5,052 nt of DNA from the NCBI GenBank assembly GCA_910583815.1, contig CAJTZB010000177.1:1-5052 (forward strand), written 5' to 3'. The stretch comes from an uncultured Lachnospiraceae bacterium (lineage in GTDB: Bacteria > Bacillota > Clostridia > Lachnospirales > Lachnospiraceae). The notes below the pieces were generated by a model. The model was not told where the DNA came from, ran no database searches, and saw only the letters and a program-made list of their open reading frames with translations. Shown piece after piece: positions 1 through 4,700 of this stretch (its first letter is position 1; every line of letters begins with the position of its first letter). The translations under genes and the position numbers were made by a program.

Positions 1-90
1 CAAAACACCGAAAAGTAGCCATTTTTCGTAGAAAAATGAGCGGATTTGAGGTGTTTTAGGCTTGCGAAAGTGCGTAGCACGTAGCAAGCC
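1..90. repeat. Structured intergenic element with nested inverted repeats
   Basis: Three inverted repeats are packed into this segment. An outer pair of perfect 8-base arms lies at 2-9 and 50-57 (AAAACACC / GGTGTTTT). Inside it is a 7-base stem with a GTA loop at 21-27/31-37. Next to it, perfect 7-base arms GGCTTGC / GCAAGCC at 59-65 and 84-90 enclose a smaller GTGC-GTA-GCAC hairpin at 70-80. No long T-run follows, so it is not a textbook terminator. Bases 27-53 recur imperfectly at 195-221. It may be a member of a dispersed intergenic repeat family or the 3' end of an upstream transcript. An open frame also runs from base 3 to a TAG at 57-59 (ending ...FRRKMSGFEVF), so the tail of an upstream gene cannot be excluded. 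Confidence 0.5.
27..53 (+). repeat. Imperfect direct repeat, copy 1
   Basis: This 27-base segment matches 195-221 at 22 of 27 positions, without gaps. The shared core is AGAAAAATG, then GCGGATT, then AGG. The two copies start 168 bases apart, both upstream of aroE. In this copy the repeat overlaps the small stem at 21-37 and the outer arm at 50-57. Confidence 0.55.
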
Positions 91-106
91 GTGTATCAAC
101 TGTTAT

Positions 107-127
107 TTGACCCCAACATCATATGAT
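107..127 (+). promoter_or_regulatory. Weak candidate promoter elements for aroE
   Basis: A TATGAT hexamer at 122-127 matches the sigma-A -10 consensus at 5 of 6 positions. It sits within the 10-base palindrome ATCATATGAT (118-127). A TTGACC at 107-112 resembles a -35 box, but the gap to TATGAT is only 9 bases. The two therefore cannot form one standard promoter, and no good -35 lies 16-18 bases upstream of TATGAT. The position, about 130 bases before the aroE start, is plausible for a promoter with a leader. Assignment is tentative. Confidence 0.22.
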
Positions 128-151
128 AGATACCAAGGGTAAAAAGGCGCA

Positions 152-216
152 GCAATCCGCGGTATCGCCACGAACCTGCACACACATCCACTTCCGCAGA
201 AAAATGCGCGGATTGC
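152..216 (+). repeat. Inverted repeat in the aroE leader
   Basis: Perfect 10-base arms GCAATCCGCG (152-161) and CGCGGATTGC (207-216) are separated by 45 bases. A smaller stem, CGCA / TGCG around the loop GAAAAA (195-208), competes with the right arm. The structure ends about 30 bases before the aroE ribosome binding site, so it would be carried in the mRNA leader if transcription starts near base 130. There is no T-run, so it is not an obvious attenuator. A third copy of CGCGGATTGC lies at the 3' end of aroE (1019-1028). Confidence 0.45.
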
Positions 217-221
217 AGGCG
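195..221 (+). repeat. Imperfect direct repeat, copy 2
   Basis: This is the second copy of the 27-base segment at 27-53, with 22 of 27 positions identical. The differences add CG-rich steps (TGCGCGGATTGCAGG instead of TGAGCGGATTTGAGG). Its right half forms one arm of the 152-216 inverted repeat. Confidence 0.55.
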
Positions 222-245
222 AAATACAGAAACAGAACTTTGAAT

Positions 246-252
246 AGGAGGG
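246..252 (+). promoter_or_regulatory. Ribosome binding site of aroE
   Basis: AGGAGGG lies 7 bases before the ATG at 260. It is a near-perfect anti-16S match and fixes the AroE start. Confidence 0.9.
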
Positions 253-259
253 ATTCTCT

Positions 260-1039
260 ATGGCACGTTACGGTCTTATTGGAGAAAAGCTGGGGCACAG
301 CTATTCTAAAACAATCCACACACAGTTTGCAGAACTTGCAGGGCTTACTGGCTATGCTTACGAACTGCTTCCTTTGTCTAAGGAAGAATTCCCATCATTC
401 ATGTCATCAAAAGACTTTATTGGCATCAATGTAACCATCCCATATAAACAGGCAGTCATTCCATATTTGGACGAACTGTCCGAAGAAGCGGCACAGATTG
501 GCGCAGTCAATGCGATTCTGAATAAAAATGGCAAATTATTTGGTTATAACACAGATTACGAGGGATTCTTATATTCCCTAAGAAAAAACAACATCAAAGT
601 AACCGGCGAAAAGGTGCTGATTCTTGGCAATGGAGGCGCTGCAAAAGCAGTCTATGCTGCCCTTTCCTCCCTGCAGCCAAGGGAACTGATTACAGTCAAA
701 TATAAAGAGGAACCTGGTGTCCTCACTTATGAACAGGCAAAGGCTCTTCACACGGATGCCGCGCTTCTTGTCAATACAAGCCCTGTCGGCATGTACCCAA
801 ACGTAGACGACTGCCCGATGGACATCACACCATACCACAGCCTGAAAGCTGTCGTTGACATTATCTACAATCCGCCCATGACAAAACTTCTCGCGCAGGC
901 AGCTTCGTTTTGCATTACCGCGGTCAATGGGCTGGAGATGCTTGTGGCGCAGGCAAAATATGCAATGGAGCTTTTCACCGGAACCGCTATTTCAGAAGAA
1001 CATATGGAAACGGTTCTTCGCGGATTGCTCTGCCGGTAA
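260..1039 (+). CDS. aroE: Shikimate dehydrogenase
   Basis: This cytosolic enzyme reduces 3-dehydroshikimate to shikimate with NADPH in the chorismate (aromatic amino acid) pathway. The 259-residue product is slightly short for the family (about 270-290). Residues 1-100 form the substrate domain: GEKLGHSYS (8-16) is the shikimate-binding serine motif, NVTIPYK (57-63) ends in catalytic K63, GAVNA (81-85) follows, and NTDYEG (97-102) supplies catalytic D99. The Rossmann domain has GNGGAAK (123-129), then VNTSPVGMYP (171-180), and a C-terminal NGLEMLVAQA. The usual NRT/SRT-type NADP-phosphate loop after beta-2 is absent; the equivalent stretch reads ITVKYKEEPG (144-153), where K147 or K149 might substitute. 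The start is fixed by AGGAGGG 7 bases upstream. No other pathway gene is visible nearby, and no clear terminator follows. Identity is secure; cofactor preference is not. Confidence 0.95.
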   Translation: MARYGLIGEKLGHSYSKTIHTQFAELAGLTGYAYELLPLSKEEFPSFMSSKDFIGINVTIPYKQAVIPYLDELSEEAAQIGAVNAILNKNGKLFGYNTDYEGFLYSLRKNNIKVTGEKVLILGNGGAAKAVYAALSSLQPRELITVKYKEEPGVLTYEQAKALHTDAALLVNTSPVGMYPNVDDCPMDITPYHSLKAVVDIIYNPPMTKLLAQAASFCITAVNGLEMLVAQAKYAMELFTGTAISEEHMETVLRGLLCR

Positions 1040-1060
1040 AAACAGCCTTTTATCATCATG

Positions 1061-1087
1061 TTGACATCTTTGCACCGATACTATGCA
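1061..1087 (+). promoter_or_regulatory. Candidate promoter of the methyltransferase
   Basis: A perfect -35 hexamer TTGACA lies at 1061-1066 in the 81-base gap after aroE. The best -10 is TATGCA at 1082-1087, with only a 15-base spacer and 3 of 6 consensus matches. The gene may therefore have its own weak promoter or be read through from aroE. Confidence 0.25.
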
Positions 1088-1105
1088 AGATTGTTCCTAT
1101 TTTAA

Positions 1106-1112
1106 GAGAGGA
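1106..1112 (+). promoter_or_regulatory. Ribosome binding site of the broken methyltransferase
   Basis: GAGAGGA lies 8 bases upstream of the ATG at 1121. It supports that ATG as the original start and therefore places the TAA at 1190 inside the gene rather than upstream of it. Confidence 0.65.
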
Positions 1113-1120
1113 AAAAGAAA

Positions 1121-1936
1121 ATGGATTTTATAAAACTCAGAGAAATAAACAACGAAATCGAGCAAATATCCAGAACATATGAAATTTTATAAAAAAATTC
1201 AAGATTAAATTGTTCTAAATCCGCAAGAGTAGAATTTCTGACGACAGTCAAGTATATTGAACAGTATCTTACTCCGACTTCCAAAATACTCGATATTGGT
1301 GCTGGAGCTGGCGAATATAGTCTTTATTTTGCAAAAAACGGATACAGCGTCAGTGCAATAGAACTGTCAGACAACAACATAAAAGCTTTTAAGAATAAAA
1401 TAACCCCAGACTGTCCTGTGGCATTAGTACAGGGAAACGCAATGGATCTGTCAATCTATGACGATAAAAGTTTTGATATAGTTCTTCTTTTTGGACCATT
1501 ATACCATTTACATCATGAAGCCGACAGGCAAACATGCATTTCAGAAGCTAAAAGGGTATGCAAAGACGACGGAACCATATTTTTTGCATTCATATCCCAT
1601 GATATGGTTATAGCTACAGAATTGGGATATAATCCCGGCTTTTTCAACAGCAATCAATATAATCATGAAACACTTAGGCTGGAAGACTTTCCGTTTGTAT
1701 TTTTTACAGTTGATGAATGCAGAAAAATGTTAAATGACGGCGGAATATCCATCGTGAAAGAAATTGCTTCGGATGGTCTAAGCGAACTGCTCGCCGAAAA
1801 AATCAACGCACTTGATGAATACAGCTACAGCCAATATCTAAGATACCATTTTTATTGCTGTGAAAAACCTGAACTGCTCGGCCACAGCAATCATCTTCTG
1901 TTCATAGGGACAAAACAGACAAGCGGCATCTCTTAA
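1121..1936 (+). pseudogene. Class I SAM-dependent methyltransferase, interrupted by a TAA at codon 24
   Basis: Ignoring one stop, the frame runs from ATG 1121 to TAA 1934-1936, 271 codons in total. The N-terminus is MDFIKLREINNEIEQISRTYEIL, then TAA (1190-1192), then KNSRLNCSKSARVEFLTT and the rest in the same frame. Class I Rossmann methyltransferase motifs follow: ILDIGAGAGEYS (56-67, motif I, SAM-binding glycines), acidic E81 at the end of beta-2, GNAMD with D109, and FDIVLLFGPLYHL (118-130, motif IV region). The C-terminal SNHLLFIG resembles the small-molecule methyltransferase family I associate with Firmicutes; its substrate is unknown. Both halves share one frame, and the spacing around Y20 to RL28-29 fits the family as I remember it, so a single base substitution is the simplest cause. 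No ATG, GTG or TTG restarts the frame before motif I; the first, GTG 1418, lies after it. A sequencing error or readthrough remains possible. The gene is visibly more AT-rich than aroE, which may hint at transfer. Confidence 0.75.
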
Positions 1937-1954
1937 TGGGGATGCCGCCTGTTT
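1913..1954. terminator. Shared stem-loop between convergent genes
   Basis: A perfect 8-base stem GCGGCATC / GATGCCGC (1923-1930 and 1941-1948) has a 10-base loop. It extends through a 4-base bulge (1919-1922) into AAACAG / CTGTTT (1913-1918 and 1949-1954). It overlaps the methyltransferase stop codon and sits just beyond the stop of the minus-strand gene ending at 1958, as expected of a bidirectional terminator. The T-run is short on both strands (CTGTTTTG on the minus strand, CTGTTTAT on the plus), so efficiency is uncertain. Confidence 0.65.
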
Positions 1955-1957
1955 ATA

Positions 1958-2590
1958 CTATTCCCGGTTTGGGTCGTATAGTATCTGGTTTTCATATGCA
2001 TCCAGATAAGTCTGGTAAACGGAAGAATCCAATAAAATATCTGCGATGGCATTCTGCATGTCTTCTGCAGCAGATATGCTTCCCAAAACAGCTGCCGCAG
2101 CTAACTCTTTTGTTTCTTCCATATCTAAAAGCACTGTCGTATTCATGCCGGAGGCAGTATAAATATCTCCGTTTTTCCCTCCCCTTGTAAGAAAAACATA
2201 ATACTGTCCCTCCTCCGGCAGAATATCTTCCCGGTACAGAAACAGACACGATTTATCTTCTGCAATACCACCTTCTTTGTCTACTGTCACAATTTGCCCG
2301 ACCGCCAAACCGCCTTTAATGCTATCTACAACTTCTACACTATATCTCGTATAGGGAAAATGCTCCATATAATAAGTTTCTTCTTTTTGTTTGACATATC
2401 CTACAAATACATGAGTAGCATTTCCAACTACTTCTTTAGGATTGTTCATATCAACGGCAAAAATCGCAGACATATATCTTGTTTCCAGTTTTGACGCATC
2501 TATTGGCCTGTTCCTATAAAGCAGGATACAAACTGCAATGGCAGAAAGCCCAATAATGGCAATGGCAAACCTGTAAATTCGTTTTTTCAT
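1958..2590 (-). CDS. Membrane-anchored extracytoplasmic protein of unknown function
   Basis: The 210-residue product begins MKKRIYRF and has one hydrophobic segment (about 8-25) followed by a mostly polar region, so it is probably anchored by its N-terminus with the rest outside the cell. Cysteine 21 follows IAV, a poor lipobox, so a lipoprotein is unlikely. Residues 55-155 show a pattern seen in poorly characterised surface proteins: a strand NATHVFVGYV, then YTRYSVEVVDSIKGGLAVGQIVTVDKEGG, then EGQYYVFLTRGG and YTASGMNTTVLL. This suggests a small beta-rich domain. The C-terminal part (about 160-205) looks helical and acidic. I assign no specific function. The start is supported by GGAGA (plus-strand bases 2596-2600) 5 bases before the ATG. 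This site touches the stop codon of the XRE gene, so the two genes are almost certainly co-transcribed and the protein may be the partner or target of that regulator. Confidence 0.85.
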   Translation of the reverse strand: MKKRIYRFAIAIIGLSAIAVCILLYRNRPIDASKLETRYMSAIFAVDMNNPKEVVGNATHVFVGYVKQKEETYYMEHFPYTRYSVEVVDSIKGGLAVGQIVTVDKEGGIAEDKSCLFLYREDILPEEGQYYVFLTRGGKNGDIYTASGMNTTVLLDMEETKELAAAAVLGSISAAEDMQNAIADILLDSSVYQTYLDAYENQILYDPNRE

Positions 2591-2599
2591 AGGATTCTC

Positions 2600-3109
2600 C
2601 TACAATTTCTTCCGTGTCAGAAAAGTTCCAGCAACTGCCCCTATAAAAACAATCGGCGCTAACCTGATAAACAGCCATTCAAATCCATGAAAAACTGCTC
2701 CGGCAATGGCGGTTTCAGGATCACTATAATCCCAACCCAAGTAGGAACTATCTAATGCTATTAAAACCGCAAAAATCGCTACTATAGACGCACACAATAA
2801 AATAAGCATCCAATGAAATGTCCTTTGTCTTATAGTCTTGCTTCGTGCAAACTGTAAGTTTATAATCTCCAGTTTTTCAGAAATCGCCTTCAAATCATCT
2901 ACCTTTGACTCCATTACTGTCTCTCCAAGCAAAGTGCTTACAGATGTTTCAAGCGCTTCTGATATGGAGATCAACATATCAGAATCCGGAACTGACAATC
3001 CTTGTTCCCATTTAGAGATTGTTTGCCGCACCACATTCAGCTTGGTGGCAAGCTCTTGCTGTGAAAGTCCTTTTGATTTTCTGATTGCTTTAATGTTTTC
3101 GTTTAACAC
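2600..3109 (-). CDS. XRE-family regulator with two C-terminal transmembrane segments
   Basis: This is a DNA-binding transcriptional regulator, probably tethered to the membrane. Residues 6-61 form a Cro/C1-type helix-turn-helix: IKAIRKSKGLSQQELATKLNV, then the recognition helix VRQTISKWEQG (27-37), then PDSDMLISISEALETSVSTLLG. A linker with likely helical character (65-95) leads to a basic stretch KTIRQR (91-96), a first hydrophobic segment (about 98-119) and a second near the C-terminus (about 145-164), ending TRKKL. The total of 169 residues is far longer than a bare XRE domain. The start is GTG at 3109, set by ACCTCCTT on the plus strand (AAGGAGGT on the minus) 8 bases upstream. The gene heads a pair with the anchored protein downstream. 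Regulators of this build are commonly linked to neighbouring membrane or stress genes; the signal and target genes here are unknown. Confidence 0.9.
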   Translation of the reverse strand: MLNENIKAIRKSKGLSQQELATKLNVVRQTISKWEQGLSVPDSDMLISISEALETSVSTLLGETVMESKVDDLKAISEKLEIINLQFARSKTIRQRTFHWMLILLCASIVAIFAVLIALDSSYLGWDYSDPETAIAGAVFHGFEWLFIRLAPIVFIGAVAGTFLTRKKL

Positions 3110-3117
3110 CAGGAATG

Positions 3118-3125
3118 ACCTCCTT
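3118..3125 (-). promoter_or_regulatory. Strong ribosome binding site that fixes the GTG start of the XRE gene
   Basis: Read on the minus strand this is AAGGAGGT, a full anti-16S match, 8 bases before the GTG at 3109. No in-frame ATG competes near it, so the alternative start codon is well supported. Confidence 0.88.
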
Positions 3126-3144
3126 TCTTTCAGTCGTCAACACT

Positions 3145-3173
3145 AATGTATCAGAAACTGCCCATTGCCACAA
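3145..3173 (-). promoter_or_regulatory. Candidate sigma-A promoter of the XRE/anchored-protein pair
   Basis: On the minus strand, TTGTGG (plus bases 3168-3173) and TACATT (3145-3150) are separated by exactly 17 bases. They match the -35 consensus at 3 of 6 and the -10 at 4 of 6 positions. Transcription would start near base 3138, leaving a leader of about 30 bases with the ribosome binding site well placed. GTGTTG occurs on the minus strand on both sides of the promoter (3138-3143 and 3175-3180), which could be regulator half-sites. This is a prediction from spacing only. Confidence 0.35.
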
Positions 3174-3237
3174 GCAACACATATTAACATTCAAATTTTT
3201 CAGCATATGCTGTTAGATATTTCCCTGTTGCATAACG

Positions 3238-4662
3238 TCACTCCACATTTTTCCCTATCGTCTGCAGCAGGCTTTTATCGGCGTCTTTTGTATCCTGGGT
3301 CAGTTCCCAGATCATAATACCGCCCAGATTCTCTTTGGCGTACACAGTCTTCTTTGCTATCATATCTACGCCGTTATAATAAGCCTCCATACCATTATAA
3401 TTTACATGATCCTTGCTGTAGGCATCCGGTACGCTCTCCAGAATCGTCCCATAATCTGCCCAGCTTGGTCTGGCATAAAACGGAACCCCCAGTACTACTT
3501 TATGGGCAGGAAGCCCTCTGGTCTCCTTCCAATAGGTTCCACAGTTCACGGCAAACTGATACCCGGAATGCCTCTCGCCGTCACCACCATCATAAGCCAT
3601 AATATTGATAAAATCTACCGCGTTCAGCACTGCATTGGTATGGGCTGCAGCATCGTAGTAAATATTGCCGTCTGCAGTAGCACCGCTTAAAACTGCTGTC
3701 GTCAGAAGTTTATCCACCGCATGCAGTTTTTCAGACAAGGCAAGCATCAGCGCTTCGTATTGTTTTGCGCTGGTGCCGTCCACCCTTGGATGCTCCCAAT
3801 CCATATCAATGCCGTCAAAGCCATATTCCTCACACATAGCAAAAATATTCTCAGCAAATTTCTGCACCTTGGCACTGTCTGAAGTAGCCTCCATAAATAC
3901 ACCTTCCAACGGCGTATCATTGTAGCTCCATCCACCAATAGAAAGCAGCACTTTCGCTCCGTTGGCATGGGCAGAACGAATTAATTCCTTGGCAGTTTCC
4001 GGATTTTCCAAATCCCTTAGGCCACCATCCGAAGTAGGGATAGCAAAAGCATAGCAGACATGAGTCACAATGCCAAAGTCTACAAATTGCAGCTTATCCG
4101 GTTTCCAACTTGGATAATAGCCCACAACCTTAAAATCTGTCAGCTCTGTGTCTTTTGGTACAGTAGCATCAATCGGAGCATTGGAAGTTCCATCCGGCTG
4201 CACTGCCTCGCCGTCTAATATGCCTAAATCCTCCCATACATCGCTTTTGTCTGGCTGTTCTCCTTGAGTCCACCATTTGGCACGGTAACGCCGTCCCTGA
4301 TAGCTTACCATATCCCCACCAACATAGACGGCAGCAGTATCCCAGACAGGTACATTAGGTACAGGTGATGTATTCTCCACGGGCAGATCCTCCTTTTCTT
4401 TCTCATCCTCTTTTACAGGCGGCTTCTCTTCTTCTTTCTTATCCTCTTCCTTCTCCTCCTCTCCTGCAGGCGGCTTCTCTTCTTCCTCTTTCTCGTTCGT
4501 ACCTTCCGTCATAGGAGGTTCTTCTGTCGGATTACCTTGGGTCGGATTTCCACCCATGTTTCCGGTTGGCCTACTGTCTGCATATAACCACACTCCGGCA
4601 GCAAACAAAACCCCAAGGACAAAACCTCCCAATATATAAAGCAGCTTTTTGCTTCTTGTCAT
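3238..4662 (-). CDS. GH18 chitinase-like glycoside hydrolase with CBM5/12 module and N-terminal membrane segment
   Basis: GH18 enzymes hydrolyse beta-1,4-linked N-acetylglucosamine in chitin or related glycans by substrate-assisted catalysis. The 474-residue product has, in order, a basic start and hydrophobic segment (about 7-27; cleavage after YA28 is conceivable, so it may be secreted or anchored), a Gly/Pro/Thr stretch, a charged Glu/Lys/Pro linker (47-96), a chitin-binding CBM5/12 module (106-147: VW, YVGGDMVSYQGRRYRAKWW, then W143), a second linker, and the GH18 barrel (about 177-472). The barrel shows SIGGW (241-245), the catalytic DGIDMDWE with D283, D286, D288 and acid E290, MAYD (355-358), and the terminal IMIWEL with W452. 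All catalytic residues are present, so the enzyme should be active. The start ATG 4662 has AAGGAG about 7 bases upstream. The gene follows the TPR gene after 38 bases, probably in one transcript. Chitin as substrate is inferred from the CBM; peptidoglycan or glycoprotein N-glycans remain possible. Confidence 0.93.
   Translation of the reverse strand: MTRSKKLLYILGGFVLGVLFAAGVWLYADSRPTGNMGGNPTQGNPTEEPPMTEGTNEKEEEEKPPAGEEEKEEDKKEEEKPPVKEDEKEKEDLPVENTSPVPNVPVWDTAAVYVGGDMVSYQGRRYRAKWWTQGEQPDKSDVWEDLGILDGEAVQPDGTSNAPIDATVPKDTELTDFKVVGYYPSWKPDKLQFVDFGIVTHVCYAFAIPTSDGGLRDLENPETAKELIRSAHANGAKVLLSIGGWSYNDTPLEGVFMEATSDSAKVQKFAENIFAMCEEYGFDGIDMDWEHPRVDGTSAKQYEALMLALSEKLHAVDKLLTTAVLSGATADGNIYYDAAAHTNAVLNAVDFINIMAYDGGDGERHSGYQFAVNCGTYWKETRGLPAHKVVLGVPFYARPSWADYGTILESVPDAYSKDHVNYNGMEAYYNGVDMIAKKTVYAKENLGGIMIWELTQDTKDADKSLLQTIGKNVE
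4416..4485 (-). repeat. 19-base direct repeat in the chitinase linker
   Basis: The plus-strand sequence CAGGCGGCTTCTCTTCTTC occurs identically at 4416-4434 and 4467-4485, offset by 51 bases (17 codons). It encodes the repeated EEEKPP of the linker (residues 60-65 and 77-82). The segment between and beside the copies is almost pure pyrimidine on the plus strand. This implies the linker grew by an in-frame duplication and could still vary in length. Confidence 0.8.
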
Positions 4663-4700
4663 TGCGCACTCCTTTTCCTACTGCATAAAGTAACACATTT

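Noticed and set aside
123..434. 103-codon plus-strand open frame overlapping the start of aroE
   Set aside because: It lacks a ribosome binding site and overlaps the well-supported aroE in another frame. Its translation resembles no protein family.
910..1182. 90-codon plus-strand open frame across the aroE end
   Set aside because: It is a shadow of aroE in another frame, with basic, low-quality composition and no ribosome binding site.
1179..1200. Phase-variable A7 tract (1191-1197): one extra A would open the methyltransferase from ATG 1179
   Set aside because: That ATG has no ribosome binding site, and using it would discard the plausible N-terminus from ATG 1121. That N-terminus already lies in the same frame as the rest of the gene, so a nonsense codon explains the data better.
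1418..1936. A separate 172-codon gene starting at GTG 1418
   Set aside because: The frame is open much further upstream and carries the SAM-binding motif I (around 1286-1321) before this GTG. No ribosome binding site precedes it. It is the 3' part of the interrupted methyltransferase.
2525..2535. Lipobox at cysteine 21 of the 210-residue anchored protein
   Set aside because: The residue before the cysteine is valine where lipoproteins need glycine, alanine or serine, so a plain transmembrane anchor is more likely.
3196..3215. Terminator for the chitinase at the CAGCATATGCTG palindrome
   Set aside because: The stem would be only 4-5 pairs, and on the minus strand it is followed by A-rich sequence rather than a T-run.
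3354..3690. Plus-strand open frames antisense to the chitinase
   Set aside because: They are complementary-strand shadows of a strongly conserved coding region, and their translations show no recognisable domain.
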